Positions 1 to 8,484 of a DNA stretch of 64,000 bases are shown here, piece after piece (positions within the stretch are counted from its first letter, which is position 1; each line of letters starts with the position of its first letter). The DNA comes from JAXLSZ01 sp046330315 (GTDB lineage Bacteria > Actinomycetota > Thermoleophilia > Solirubrobacterales > 70-9), in contig JAXLSZ010000007.1 of assembly GCA_046330315.1 (NCBI GenBank), forward strand, positions 1 through 64,000, written 5' to 3'. The notes under the pieces are model-generated. The model searched no databases, was not told the origin of the DNA, and was given only the letters and a program-made list of their open reading frames with translations. The position numbers were made by a program, and so were the translations under genes.

Positions 1-349
1 AGCCCGACAGCGCCCCGCCCAGCGCGGAGACCGCGTCCTCGAAGAGGCGCGGATCGACCGGCGAGCCGCCGCGGGGCTCGCGCCGCCCGTAGCGCATGCC
101 CTTGTCGGCGACCTCGAGCCCCAGCCGCTTCGCGGTCTCGATCACCGCGGTGTTGCCGGGGAGGATGAACTCGGCGCCCAGCTCGGCCACGGCGCCGTTC
201 GGCATCCGGACCGAGCCCACCCTCCCGCCGACCCGGTCCCTGGCCTCCAGGACGGTGACCCCGGCGCCCGAGTCGCGCAGCGCGACGGCGGCCCCCAGCC
301 CCGCGAAGCCGGCGCCGACCACGACCGCCTCCCAGCGGTCTGCGTTCAT
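1..349 (-). CDS. Flavin-containing amine oxidase / NAD(P)-binding protein, N-terminal part
   Basis: Only the first ~116 codons are inside the window; the gene runs off the left edge. Read on the minus strand it begins with a Rossmann FAD-binding motif (VVVGAGFAGLGAA, then an acidic stretch LEARDRVGGR), the classic start of monoamine oxidase, phytoene-desaturase and protoporphyrinogen-oxidase-like flavoproteins. The second GG-rich motif (RVGGRVG) is typical of the amine oxidase family. It probably oxidises an amine or an unsaturated substrate using FAD. The start ATG at 349 is preceded by an AAAGGGATCC stretch that may act as ribosome binding site. It is divergent from the gene at 441. The exact substrate cannot be told from the N-terminus alone. 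Confidence 0.85.
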   Translation of the reverse strand, partial: MNADRWEAVVVGAGFAGLGAAVALRDSGAGVTVLEARDRVGGRVGSVRMPNGAVAELGAEFILPGNTAVIETAKRLGLEVADKGMRYGRREPRGGSPVDPRLFEDAVSALGGALSG

Positions 350-440
350 CCGGATCCCTTTGACGGGTGCGGGGTCACGCCGCTTAGTATCCCTCCCGCA
401 GAGTCCACGGGCGCGAGCCGACTGCGACGGAAGGAGAGCG

Positions 441-899
441 ATGACCGGGAAGGCCGACTTCAGCGAGCAGGAATGGGAGCTGATCCTGGAAGCCCCGCCG
501 GCCGCCGGGATGATCGTGATCACCGCGCAGCGGGGCGGCTCGATCCGGGAGAGCATCTCGATGGCCAAGGCCTACACGGAGGCACGCCAGGCCCACGGCG
601 AGAGCGAGCTGCTCGACGAGGTGGTTGCGACCAAGCCGCACGTGGACCACACCCGCTTCCACTCCTACGACGAGCTCGCCGAGCACGGCCTCGGCAAGCT
701 CCGCGACGCCCTGGCGCTGCTCGAGAAGAAGGCGACGCCGCAGGAGGGCGAGGACTACAGGCGCTTCGTCCTCGGCCTCGCGAAGCGGGTCGCCGAGGCC
801 CACCGCGAGGGCTTCATGGGAATGAGCGGCGAGCGGGTCAGCGAGGCCGAGCAGGCCGCCGTCGCCGAGATCGCCTCCACGCTGGGCCTGGCGGACTGA
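441..899 (+). CDS. Hypothetical protein, 152 aa
   Basis: A soluble acidic protein with no signal peptide or membrane segment. The frame is open upstream to 96, but the ATG at 441 has a clear ribosome binding site (AAGGAGAG at 431-438), and the upstream in-frame translation is antisense to the amine oxidase gene, so 441 is chosen. The N-terminal third contains SEQEWELILEAP, a phrase seen at the start of short uncharacterised actinobacterial proteins; the C-terminal part looks all-helical and ends in a conserved-looking ISEAEQAAVAEIA-like helix. No catalytic motif is visible. It is followed after 31 bp by the antiporter at 931 on the same strand, so the two may be co-transcribed. I do not recognise a function. 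Confidence 0.75.
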   Translation: MTGKADFSEQEWELILEAPPAAGMIVITAQRGGSIRESISMAKAYTEARQAHGESELLDEVVATKPHVDHTRFHSYDELAEHGLGKLRDALALLEKKATPQEGEDYRRFVLGLAKRVAEAHREGFMGMSGERVSEAEQAAVAEIASTLGLAD

Positions 900-930
900 G
901 GCCGGGGCGGCCCGCGACGGCCCGGAGACC

Positions 931-2154
931 GTGATCGGGGTAGACACAACTTCCTTCTTCGTAATCGTCCTGGTCTCGGCGCTGGCGGCGGTCACCGTCG
1001 CCCTTTTCCCCGGACGCGTGGCCCCCCCGGTCGTCGTCCTGGAGCTGGTCCTGGGGATCCTGATCGGGCCGGACGTGCTCGGCATCGCCGACTCCGACGC
1101 CTTCATCGGGTTCTTCTCGAACCTCGGGCTGGGCATGCTCTTCTTCTTCGCCGGCTACGAGATCGACTTCGAGCGGATCGCCGGGCGCCCGATGACCCTG
1201 GGCGCCTGGGGCTGGGTCCTCTCGGTTGCCCTCGCCTACGGGATCGGGGGGTTGCTCGCCGCGGCCGGCGTCGTCATCTCCTTCCTCTACACGGGGTCGG
1301 CGATGGCGACGACGGCGATCGGGACGCTGATCCCGATCCTGCGCGATGCCGGCGAGACCAGGACCCGGTTTGGCACCTACCTGCTCGCCGCGGGCGCGGC
1401 CGGAGAGTTCTTCCCGATCCTGCTGATCACGCTGGTCCTCTCGGCCTCCCAACCGCTGCACGAGGCAATGATCCTGCTCGCCTTCATCGCGCTCGCCGTC
1501 GCCATCGCGCTCGCCTCGGTCCGGCTCGCGGTGAGCGGGTGGAAGTTCCTGGAGAACACCCTGGAGGCCAGCAACCAGCTCGCGGTGCGGATCACCGTGG
1601 TCCTGATCTTCGGCCTGGTGGCGATCGCCAGCAGCCTCGGCCTGGACATCCTGCTCGGCGGGTTCGTCGCCGGCCTGATCACGCGGATGTCGCTGAAGGG
1701 ACACGAGGTGAGCGTCTTCGAGTCGAAACTGACGGCGGTCGGGTTCGGGTTCCTGATCCCCTTCTTCTTCGTGACCAGCGGGATCGACTTCGACCTCAAC
1801 GCCTTGCTCGACAGCGCGTCGGCGCTGCTCAAGCTCCCCCTCTTTCTTGCCCTCTTCCTGGTCGTCCGGGGAGTCCCGGCGGTGCTGCTCTACCGGGGCG
1901 TGATGGGCACGCGCGACCGCTTCGCTCTCGCCTTCTTCTGCGCAACCGAGCTCCCGCTGGTGGTCGCGATCACCACGATCGCCGTCGAGGAGGGCCACAT
2001 GGAGACCACCACCTCGGCCGCCCTGGTCGGCGCCGCGATCATCTCGACCCTCGTCTATCCGCTGATCGGCCTGGCCCTGCGCCGGGGATCCGCAGAGCGC
2101 GAAGAGCCCGTCGAGGCCGTCACGCCGCAACGGCCCGCGCAGGCCGCGGGGTAG
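931..2154 (+). CDS. Cation:proton antiporter, CPA2 / Kef type membrane domain
   Basis: 407 residues, almost entirely hydrophobic, with about 11-12 predicted membrane segments and no cytoplasmic TrkA-N/TrkA-C tail, matching the bare Na+/H+ exchanger domain of the CPA2 superfamily (KefB, NapA relatives). A gated aspartate-rich segment (GIDFDLNALLDS) and an LLGGFVAGLI helix correspond to family landmarks. It should exchange Na+ or K+ for H+ across the inner membrane. The start is a GTG at 931 with GGAGA upstream. The last 20 residues are a charged tail. Substrate (Na+ versus K+) is not decided by the sequence. It is the last gene before a convergent boundary. Confidence 0.85.
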   Translation: MIGVDTTSFFVIVLVSALAAVTVALFPGRVAPPVVVLELVLGILIGPDVLGIADSDAFIGFFSNLGLGMLFFFAGYEIDFERIAGRPMTLGAWGWVLSVALAYGIGGLLAAAGVVISFLYTGSAMATTAIGTLIPILRDAGETRTRFGTYLLAAGAAGEFFPILLITLVLSASQPLHEAMILLAFIALAVAIALASVRLAVSGWKFLENTLEASNQLAVRITVVLIFGLVAIASSLGLDILLGGFVAGLITRMSLKGHEVSVFESKLTAVGFGFLIPFFFVTSGIDFDLNALLDSASALLKLPLFLALFLVVRGVPAVLLYRGVMGTRDRFALAFFCATELPLVVAITTIAVEEGHMETTTSAALVGAAIISTLVYPLIGLALRRGSAEREEPVEAVTPQRPAQAAG

Positions 2155-2183
2155 CCCCCTCGGCGTGCGCGGCGATAGCCCCC

Positions 2184-2230
2184 AGGCGGCGAAGCAGCCC
2201 GAGGCGGCGAAGCAGCCCGAGGCGGCGAGA
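2184..2230. repeat. 18-bp tandem repeat, 2.6 copies
   Basis: The motif AGGCGGCGAAGCAGCCCG recurs at 2184, 2202 and (partly) 2220 just after the stop of the antiporter gene. It is one of many short tandem arrays at gene borders in this window. Confidence 0.8.
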
Positions 2231-2247
2231 CACTCCCTCCCTGCGAC

Positions 2248-2308
2248 GTGGGACCTTTTTCCCCTGCCTGGGGGGTGGTCCGAGGTCCCACCCCCGGTTG
2301 GGGGTGGG
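2248..2308. terminator. Bidirectional terminator / palindromic element between convergent genes
   Basis: Two overlapping perfect inverted repeats are present: GTGGGACCT (2248-2256) with AGGTCCCAC (2283-2291), and CCCACCCCC (2287-2295) with GGGGGTGGG (2300-2308) around a GGTT loop. They lie between the antiporter stop and the stop of the convergent minus-strand gene at 2310. The two stems compete for the same bases, so only one can form at a time. A TTTTTCCCC tract follows the first arm. A bidirectional terminator is the simplest reading; a REP-like repeat element is possible. Confidence 0.65.
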
Positions 2309-2309
2309 C

Positions 2310-3749
2310 TCAGCCCGCCAGGTCCCCCTGCCCGGATGCCGCGTCATCGGCCCCCGAGGCCCCTTCGTCGCTGGCCGCGCCGGTCAGGGTCAGCCGGCCC
2401 TGATCATCGATCGTCCCGGTGACCGCGACCGAGTCCCCGATATCCAGCCGGGCGAGATCGATCCCCCTGGCGGCCATCAGCGAGATGTCCTGCCCGCTCT
2501 CGCGCACGTCGTCCGCGGAGAGCAGGAGCCGGCCCGTCTCGGGGCAGGAGATCACGATCCCCTCGAAGTCGGAGTAGGTGAAGTGGTCCTTGACCTTCAG
2601 CGAAGTCTGGGTGAGGCTGCCCCGGGCTGCCGAATCCGGGGGCGGAACGCTCTCGGAATCCGGTGAGCAGGCCGATGCGTCGGCTGCCGAGGCGCGGCTC
2701 TGCGCCGGGCGCGACACCAGCCGGGCTAGCCCGGGCAGGGATCCGAAGAACCCGGCCCGTCGCGGCCTCGGCGGCGAGGCAGGCTCGATACGGACCCCGA
2801 CCTCGACGTAATCTCCCACCTGAGGGCGATCGGGGATCGGCCCATCGGTGACCTCGGGGGGCCCGATCAGCATAGAGATTCCCCTCTTCGACAGCGTGTA
2901 GCCACCGGTCTGGAGATCGCGGAAGGTGACGACCCCCGTCAGCTTCGCCGTGTCGGACTGACCGAGGCTCTCGCGCCCTCCCTTCTGCAGATAGGTCCCG
3001 TTGGCAAGCTCGGCTACGGTCACTTTCAGATCGGTGCCTGCCTTCGGAAGGCTCGAGGAGTGGACCGCGTTGAGGTCCCCGCCCCCCTTCGCGGCGATCG
3101 CGTAGCTCTCAGCCGCCGGGTTGACGTGGACCACGATTCCGCTCAGCGTGACCGGCTTGGGTGCATGGCTCTTGGGGGGAGTCTTGCTGGGCTGGTTGGG
3201 CCTGGCGGGCGGTTGCGGCCGAGGGGCAGGGCCGGGCGCCGGAGCCGGCGCCGGAGCAGGCGCAGGGGCGGGCGCCGGGGCGGGGGCGGGCGAGCTCCCG
3301 GCGTTGCCGACCGGCCCCCCGAGAGCCGCAAGGGGAGCGCCGCTCCCGCCGCCGCCGCCCGAATCCGCAGTGGCGCTGGCATCCGGGCCGCCGCCGAACA
3401 GCGAGGCGGGGATCCGGATGATTTGCCCGGCGCCGTTTGCCAGGCCGCCTGCGCCCGGGCCGATCGCGACTCCGATGAACAGGCCGAGGCCCAGCGCGCA
3501 GGCCGCCAGCGGGCCGGCCCAGCGGCGATCGGTGACCACCTTCGAGGACCAGGCAAGCCAGGGAGGAAGGGCCGGCGCGGCCACGGTGGCGGCCGGCTTT
3601 CGCGGCGGGTCGCCGGGGGGAGCCGCGGGCTCGTCAGCAGGAAGCGCCGGCCGGGCCGCCCCCCGGACCCCGAGCGAGGCCCCGCACGAGATGCAGTAGC
3701 GCTGATCGGAGACCGCCGGGCTCCCGCAGCCGGGGCAGAGCTCAGCCAA
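2310..3749 (-). CDS. Membrane-anchored zinc-ribbon protein with two C-terminal OB-like domains
   Basis: 479 residues from a TTG start at 3749 that overlaps the stop of the preceding gene (TTGGCTGA). The protein opens with a zinc ribbon (CPGCG then CISCG, residues ~5-24), then a Pro/Ala linker, one membrane segment (~95-120), a long Pro-Ala repeat, and two similar beta-rich modules: LSGIVVHVNP...VTVAEL and FEGIVISCPETG...DSVAVTG. The modules look like DUF5666/OB-type beta barrels. The layout predicts a cytoplasmic zinc ribbon and an extracytoplasmic beta domain. It is the last gene of the pst-linked operon. Alternative starts further upstream would read through arginine-rich out-of-frame sequence, so the TTG is preferred. 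Molecular function is unknown. Confidence 0.7.
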   Translation of the reverse strand: MAELCPGCGSPAVSDQRYCISCGASLGVRGAARPALPADEPAAPPGDPPRKPAATVAAPALPPWLAWSSKVVTDRRWAGPLAACALGLGLFIGVAIGPGAGGLANGAGQIIRIPASLFGGGPDASATADSGGGGGSGAPLAALGGPVGNAGSSPAPAPAPAPAPAPAPAPAPGPAPRPQPPARPNQPSKTPPKSHAPKPVTLSGIVVHVNPAAESYAIAAKGGGDLNAVHSSSLPKAGTDLKVTVAELANGTYLQKGGRESLGQSDTAKLTGVVTFRDLQTGGYTLSKRGISMLIGPPEVTDGPIPDRPQVGDYVEVGVRIEPASPPRPRRAGFFGSLPGLARLVSRPAQSRASAADASACSPDSESVPPPDSAARGSLTQTSLKVKDHFTYSDFEGIVISCPETGRLLLSADDVRESGQDISLMAARGIDLARLDIGDSVAVTGTIDDQGRLTLTGAASDEGASGADDAASGQGDLAG

Positions 3750-4788
3750 CCCGGCCCTCGAGCGGCTGCTGATACTCCCGCACCGGCGAGGGGGCCAGCG
3801 GGTCGGGCATCGGCGGCGCCTCCGGAACAGCCGGTGGGGGGATCGAGGGGGCCTCGACCGGCCGGACCGGCGCGGCCGGAGGGCTCGCCGCGGGCGGCGA
3901 CGGAGGGGCGGCGCGGGCGGCGGCGGAGGGGGCGGCGGCGGGACCGCGGCGGGCGGCGGCGGGACCGCGGCGGGCGGCTCGGCGGGCGGCGGGATCGCAG
4001 AGGGCGGGGCGGCCGCGGGCGGCTGTGATTGGGCGGGGGCGGCGGGAGCCGGCGGAGCGATCGGCACCGGTGCAGCGGGCGCGACCGGCGCCGGTGCAGC
4101 GGGCGCGACCGGCGCCGGTGCAGCGGGCGCGGCCGGCGCCGGTGCAGCGGGCGCGGGCGGCGGGGGCGGTTGCCCCTGGGTCGGCTGCGAAGCCTGAGCC
4201 GGCGGGCTCGCCGGTGGCTGCGCCGTGGGTGCCGCGGGCGGCTCGGATACGGGCAGGCCATCGACGCCGCTGCGCTCCATCAGGTCCTTGCCGCACTGCC
4301 AGCAGAAGACCGCACCCCGGGCGTAGAGCGCCCCGCAGGATGGGCACGCACCCGCAGCGCCGGCCTCGTCGAGCTTCAGCAGCCGCTCGGCCTCGGCCAG
4401 CTCGGCATCCACCTGCTGGAGCTTCGCGGCCTGCCGGGTGATCACGTCGAGGCGGAAGTGGTCGCGGCTGGCCATCTCGTAGGCGAGGCCTCCGAGGTCC
4501 CACTGCAGGTCCGCGAACTCCCGCGTCAGCGCGTCCCGCCGCTCACGGAGGCTCGGAGACCGGGACCGCTCCCGGCGAGGCGCCGTCCTGCCCGCCCGGC
4601 GGCCCGGGCGCGGCGCCCGGCGGCCCGGGCGCGGCACCCGGCTGCCCGGGCGCGGCGCCCCCGGGGGGTCGGCGCGGACCCGGGCGCCGTCGGGCCCGGG
4701 GGACGGCTCCCGGCTGAGGCCGCAGCGGGGGCGCTGCGCCGCGGCGGCCCCGCCGTCCGAACCTCCCGATTAGGTCCGATGCCCCCAT
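3742..4788 (-). CDS. Zinc-ribbon coiled-coil protein with Pro-rich tail; two compensating frameshifts
   Basis: The start ATG at 4788 overlaps the stop of the upstream gene (TGATG), and the stop at 3742 overlaps the next start; both are in the same reading frame. Between about 4550-4570 and about 3905-3940, however, the credible coding sequence is in another frame: a coiled coil (LRERRDALTREF ... LAEAERLLKL) and a zinc ribbon (CPSCG ... CWQCG) with G/C-biased third positions. In the nominal frame a TGA occurs at 4543. Thus the sequence carries a plus and a minus shift that cancel. Both lie in G/C repeat tracts, so assembly errors are likely; mutation is the alternative. The intact product would be about 348 aa: basic N-terminus, coiled coil, zinc ribbon, Pro/Ala tail. 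Confidence 0.6.
4069..4155. repeat. 24-bp tandem repeat inside the zinc-ribbon gene
   Basis: The 15-mer GGTGCAGCGGGCGCG recurs at 4069, 4093, 4117 and 4141, a period of 24 bp or eight codons. It encodes an Ala/Pro/Val-rich linker on the minus strand. The period keeps frame, so copy-number change would alter only linker length. Confidence 0.85.
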
Positions 4789-5798
4789 CAGCCGCCGATC
4801 GTCACGGTCCCGGAGCCCCCGCCCGTCTGCTTGTTCGGGTTCAGCGGAGCCTGCTTGCCCTGGGTGGAGATCTGGTCCGGCAGCTTCTTGATCGCGTCCT
4901 CGTAGGACTGGCCGGACTGGCTGTTGAGGTCCTTCAGCGCGTTATCGGAGGCGCTGACCGGGCCCTTCGCGCCCTGCGCGGCCTGGCTGGTCAGGTCGCC
5001 GGCCGAGTTGGCCGTCTGCGTGGCTCCGGTGGAGGCCGCCGCGGCGGCGCCGCCGCCCCCTCCGGCCTGCTTGGAGACCTTGACCACGGTCGCGGTCGGG
5101 AAGTCCTTCTTCAGCCCGCCCAGCGCCTTCGAGGCCTCGGCCTTGGTGTCGTAGACGCCCGAATAGATCACGTACTTGCCGGCGGGAAGGCTCTTGTAGA
5201 GGTCGGAGTCGAGGGCGCCGACGTCGCCAGCTCCCTTCGCCTCGGCCGCCTGCTTCTGGGCGTCCACGTCGGCGGCGCTGGTCCCGCTCTTCGGCACGGT
5301 CCCGAGCTCCACCGTGTAGCCGGTCTTGCCGGCGGGCCAGTCGCTCTTGAAGGTGGCCTCTGCGGCGACGTTCTGGGAGGTCGATCCCGTGCCGGAGCCC
5401 GAAGTGTCAGCCGCCGTCGCGCCGCTGCCGCCGACCTGGACCACGGGGGTCCCCGAGGAGCCTCCATCGCCGGAGTTCCCCTTGCCGATCAGCACGCCGA
5501 GCAGGAGCATCAGCCCCAGCGCGCCGATCCCGAGCACCGCGGCCAGCGGGGACTCCGCCAGGGAGCTGCGCTTCTGAGTCGGCTCGGTCTGGGCGGATGC
5601 CTCGGGCTGCGGGGGCCTGGCGCCGTTGCCGTTGCCTTCGGTGTGGAGCAGGCTCTCGTAGTCGAGGCGCCGCTCGCCGCGGCGCTCGCCGCAGTTCAGG
5701 CAGTAGCGCTGGTCGGCGGCGAGCGGCGCGCCGCACGAGTGGCAGGGCTGCCCCTGCTCTCCGAGGATCGCCGTGGGGAGGGTTTCGGTGCTTGCCAT
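4788..5798 (-). CDS. Membrane-anchored zinc-ribbon protein with SPOR-like domain
   Basis: 336 residues. A zinc ribbon is near the N-terminus (CHSCG then CLNCG, residues ~19-37), followed by a linker, one membrane helix (~87-107, LAAVLGIGALGLMLLLGVL) and an extracytoplasmic part. Around residues 155-240 the sequence YTVELGTVPKSG ... YVIYSGVYDTKAEASKAL ... FPTATVVKV has the two half-repeats of a SPOR (sporulation-related, peptidoglycan-binding) domain. The rest is Gly/Ala/Ser rich. The ribosome binding site AGGAG precedes ATG 5798. It lies 9 bp after the lipoprotein gene and overlaps the next gene by TGATG, so it is firmly in the pst operon. A link between the phosphate transporter and the cell wall is an inference from this context. 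Confidence 0.75.
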   Translation of the reverse strand: MASTETLPTAILGEQGQPCHSCGAPLAADQRYCLNCGERRGERRLDYESLLHTEGNGNGARPPQPEASAQTEPTQKRSSLAESPLAAVLGIGALGLMLLLGVLIGKGNSGDGGSSGTPVVQVGGSGATAADTSGSGTGSTSQNVAAEATFKSDWPAGKTGYTVELGTVPKSGTSAADVDAQKQAAEAKGAGDVGALDSDLYKSLPAGKYVIYSGVYDTKAEASKALGGLKKDFPTATVVKVSKQAGGGGGAAAAASTGATQTANSAGDLTSQAAQGAKGPVSASDNALKDLNSQSGQSYEDAIKKLPDQISTQGKQAPLNPNKQTGGGSGTVTIGG

Positions 5799-5807
5799 GG
5801 CTTGCTC

Positions 5808-6566
5808 CTATCCGCTGCTAGAGGCTTGCTCGACGGTTGGGAACGAGGTCACGTCGACCTTCGCCCCCTTCGGGTCTCCGATGAAGAAGATCGTGTAGTG
5901 GAGGGCCTTGGTGCTCGGCTTCAGGTGGTCGATCCCCCCGCGCCCCGCCGCGACGACCTTCGACCCCTGCTTGGCGACCGCGAAGAGCAGCAGCGGGCCC
6001 TGTTCCTTGCCGGTCTTGTTGACGACGGTACCGCGCACGTCGAGGCCGGAGACCGGGTCCTGCTCCAGCTTCGGAGGGCCGACCTCGATGTCGGGAAGCT
6101 CGCCGCTCAGGGTCGAGCCGCCCGCCCCCACCTCGGCCTTCACCGTCTTCGGCTTGCCGGTCGCGAGCACCTGGTCGTTCACCCAATAGGAGTCGCCGGG
6201 GGGGACGATCGGCATCGAGGTGAGGTTGGGCTCGAGACCGGGGGTGGTGTTCGTGTAGACGACCCTGCCCTTCGCGTCGAGCACCTTGACCTGGATCGGG
6301 ACGTCCGTGAGGGTCTGGCTGGAGTCGTTCCTGAGGCCCAGCACCACGGCGCTTCCGTTGACGTCGGAGAGCACCGTGGAGGAGACGACCTTGACGTCGG
6401 CGCTCCGCTGGGTCACCTTCAGGCCCTGCTCCTTCTCCAGGACGGTGGACCCCTGCTTGGCCAGCTCCGCGCTGCGGTCCTGGGTCGACTGGCAGGCGGC
6501 GAACGCAAGGATGGCGCCGAACGCCGCCGCCGCGAACGCAAAAGGGCGCATCGCCGCCGCACTCAT
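5808..6566 (-). CDS. Lipoprotein with FxLYD-like domain, pst-operon member
   Basis: 252 residues. The N-terminus carries a lipoprotein signal peptide with lipobox LAFAAC (Cys at about residue 25). The mature part has a beta-sandwich region reading VVLGLRNDSSQTLTDVPIQV...DAKGRVVYTN, which resembles the FxLYD/DUF3426-type domain found in cell-surface proteins. The start ATG at 6566 overlaps the pstB stop (ATGA), which selects it over the internal ATG at 6551. The protein is expected on the outer face of the cytoplasmic membrane. Its position directly after pstB suggests a role linked to phosphate uptake or to the zinc-ribbon proteins that follow, but the partner is not known. Confidence 0.75.
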   Translation of the reverse strand: MSAAAMRPFAFAAAAFGAILAFAACQSTQDRSAELAKQGSTVLEKEQGLKVTQRSADVKVVSSTVLSDVNGSAVVLGLRNDSSQTLTDVPIQVKVLDAKGRVVYTNTTPGLEPNLTSMPIVPPGDSYWVNDQVLATGKPKTVKAEVGAGGSTLSGELPDIEVGPPKLEQDPVSGLDVRGTVVNKTGKEQGPLLLFAVAKQGSKVVAAGRGGIDHLKPSTKALHYTIFFIGDPKGAKVDVTSFPTVEQASSSG

Positions 6567-7450
6567 CCGAAGCCCCCGCTCACGTACTCGCGGGTGCGCT
6601 CGGCCCGCGGGGCGGAGAAGAGCTGAGCGGCGTCGCCGTACTCGATCAGGTCCCCCAGGTACATGAAGGCGACCCGGTCCGCGACCCGCTGGGCCTGCTG
6701 GAGGTTGTGGGTGACGATCACGATCGCGATCTCTGACCGCAGCCGCACGATCGTCTCCTCGATCACCTGGGTGGAGAGCGGGTCCAGGGCCGAGCAGGGC
6801 TCGTCCAGCAGCAGCACCTCGGGCCGGATCGCCAGCGAACGCGCGATGCAGAGCCGCTGCTGCTGGCCGCCGGAGAGCGCCAGCGCCGGATGGTCGAGGT
6901 TGTCCCTGACCTCCTCGAAGAGGCCGGCCCGCTGAAGCGCGTCCACCACGGCGGGCTCCAGGGCGCTGCGGCTCGGGCGCTTGGAGCCGCGCTCGCGCAG
7001 CCCGTAGGCGATGTTGTCGAAGATGCTCATCGGGAAGGGGTTGGGCTGCTGGAAGAGCATCCCGACGCGACGGCGGAGATGCGTCTCGTCGAATCCGTCC
7101 ACGTCGGTCCCGTCGAGCAGGATCCGACCGCTGCGGGTGGCGGTCGGGGTGAGGTCCACGAGACGGTTCAGCGAGCGCAGCAGGGTGGTCTTGCCGCAAC
7201 CGGACGGACCGATCAGCGCGAGCACCTCTCCCTGTCGCACCGGAAGCGAGACCTGGTTGACGGCCAGCTTCTGGCCGAAGGCGACGGAGAGCGCCTCGGT
7301 GCGCATCCGCTCGACCGCGTTGGTCGGCGGCTTGCGGGCCCGGGCAGCGGCCGCCGCCACGGCCACGGCGGGGCCGTGTCCGTTGGATCCCGGTGCCCGG
7401 TACGCCCCGGGTGGGGGCGGGGCCGCGACGGTCGGGGGATCGTTGACCAC
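6563..7450 (-). CDS. pstB: Phosphate ABC transporter ATP-binding protein PstB
   Basis: 295 residues with all ABC ATPase landmarks: Walker A GPSGCGKTT, Q-loop LFQQPNPFPMS (the PNPFPMSI phrase is specific to PstB), signature LSGGQQQRL, Walker B EVLLLDEPCSALDP and the switch histidine in IVTHNLQQA. It powers high-affinity phosphate import with PstCA. The GTG start at 7450 has GGTGAGG upstream; a Pro/Ala-rich extension of about 48 residues precedes the conserved domain, so the ATG at 7306 is an alternative start. The gene follows pstA after about 53 bp and overlaps the lipoprotein gene by 4 bp. Confidence 0.93.
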   Translation of the reverse strand: MVNDPPTVAAPPPPGAYRAPGSNGHGPAVAVAAAAARARKPPTNAVERMRTEALSVAFGQKLAVNQVSLPVRQGEVLALIGPSGCGKTTLLRSLNRLVDLTPTATRSGRILLDGTDVDGFDETHLRRRVGMLFQQPNPFPMSIFDNIAYGLRERGSKRPSRSALEPAVVDALQRAGLFEEVRDNLDHPALALSGGQQQRLCIARSLAIRPEVLLLDEPCSALDPLSTQVIEETIVRLRSEIAIVIVTHNLQQAQRVADRVAFMYLGDLIEYGDAAQLFSAPRAERTREYVSGGFG

Positions 7451-7503
7451 GATCCGCCTCACCGGTGGCGGCAGACGGGGGTTCCCGCGGCCCGCCTGTG
7501 TCG

Positions 7504-8484
7504 CTACTTCTTCCACGCGGCCTTCCTCCTTCTGGAGATCGTGTCGATCGTGAAGTTGAGCCCGATCACCATCAGCAGCAGCACGAAGGCGGCGGCGTAG
7601 GCCTTCTCGGGCGCGCCCCCCTCTCCGGCCGGCGAGTTGTTGTAGACGTAGCTGGTCAGCGTGCTGCCCGTGCCCCTCAGGGTGCCGAGGATCGGGGTGC
7701 CGCCCTGACCCTGAAGGGTCTGGGAGGCGCCGAGCAGGATCACCACAATCGCGGTGTCGCCGATGATCCGCCCCATGCCGAGCGCCACGCCTGTTCCGAT
7801 GCCCGGACGGGAGGCCGGCAGCAGCACCCGCCTGATCGTCGAGGCCCTGTCCTTGCCGAGCGCGTAGGAGGCCTCCCGCACGTGCTGGGGGATCGCCTGC
7901 AGCGCCTCCCTGGTCCCCCCGACGACCAGAGGGATCGCGATCAGCGACATGATCGCCCCCGCGGTCAGGAAGGACTTGCCGAAGACGGCGCCGCCGGCCG
8001 CGGTGAACGAGAGGAAGGAGAAGGCGCCGTTCTGGAAGACCAGCAGCCCGAAGATCGCCAGCACGATCGTTGGAGTGCCCGCGACGATCTCCACCCCCGA
8101 CTCGACCGCGCGGGCCAGTCCCGCCGGCCGCCCGTACTCGGAGAGCCAGACCGCGATCCCGATCCCAACCGGGGCGGCGATCAGCGTCCCGATCACGGTC
8201 AGGATCAGGGTGCCGAGGAGGGGATCGAGAAAGCCGCCGCTCTTCGCCTGGTTCAACGAGGGATTGGGGCTGGTGACGAGCTGGTCGAGGCTGAGGAACT
8301 CGATTCCCTTGAAGAGCATGTAGAGGCAGATCGCCGCGGCGATCACGCAGAGCGAGATGCCGGCCACCCATGCGGCCCCCAGCCCGATCTTGTCGAAGAG
8401 GCTCCAGGAGGGGCCGTCGGCGTCCCCGTGGCGGCTCAGCGCGACGGCCGGCGCGGGGGACTGATGTTGGGCGTGCGCGCTCAA
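7504..8484 (-). CDS. pstA: Phosphate ABC transporter permease PstA
   Basis: 326 residues with about six membrane helices and a BPD_transp_1 permease signature (EASYALGKDRASTIRRVLLPASRPGI). The segment GVEIVAGTPTIVLAIFGL is the PstA version of the conserved loop that contacts the transported ion pathway. The start is inferred as TTG at 8484 because it overlaps the pstC stop (TTGA) and no ATG or GTG occurs before the first helix. Order pstS-pstC-pstA-pstB on the minus strand is canonical. Confidence 0.92.
   Translation of the reverse strand: MSAHAQHQSPAPAVALSRHGDADGPSWSLFDKIGLGAAWVAGISLCVIAAAICLYMLFKGIEFLSLDQLVTSPNPSLNQAKSGGFLDPLLGTLILTVIGTLIAAPVGIGIAVWLSEYGRPAGLARAVESGVEIVAGTPTIVLAIFGLLVFQNGAFSFLSFTAAGGAVFGKSFLTAGAIMSLIAIPLVVGGTREALQAIPQHVREASYALGKDRASTIRRVLLPASRPGIGTGVALGMGRIIGDTAIVVILLGASQTLQGQGGTPILGTLRGTGSTLTSYVYNNSPAGEGGAPEKAYAAAFVLLLMVIGLNFTIDTISRRRKAAWKK

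Noticed and set aside
2310..4637. A single 775-residue frame running through both zinc-ribbon genes on the minus strand
   Set aside because: Its middle is an arginine-rich out-of-frame stretch. Start/stop overlaps at 3742-3749 and 4786-4790 and the two separate zinc ribbons support two genes with a local double frameshift.
4543..4788. A separate 81-residue gene
   Set aside because: It has no plausible end of its own; its start is the coupled start of the zinc-ribbon gene and its stop arises at the first frameshift.
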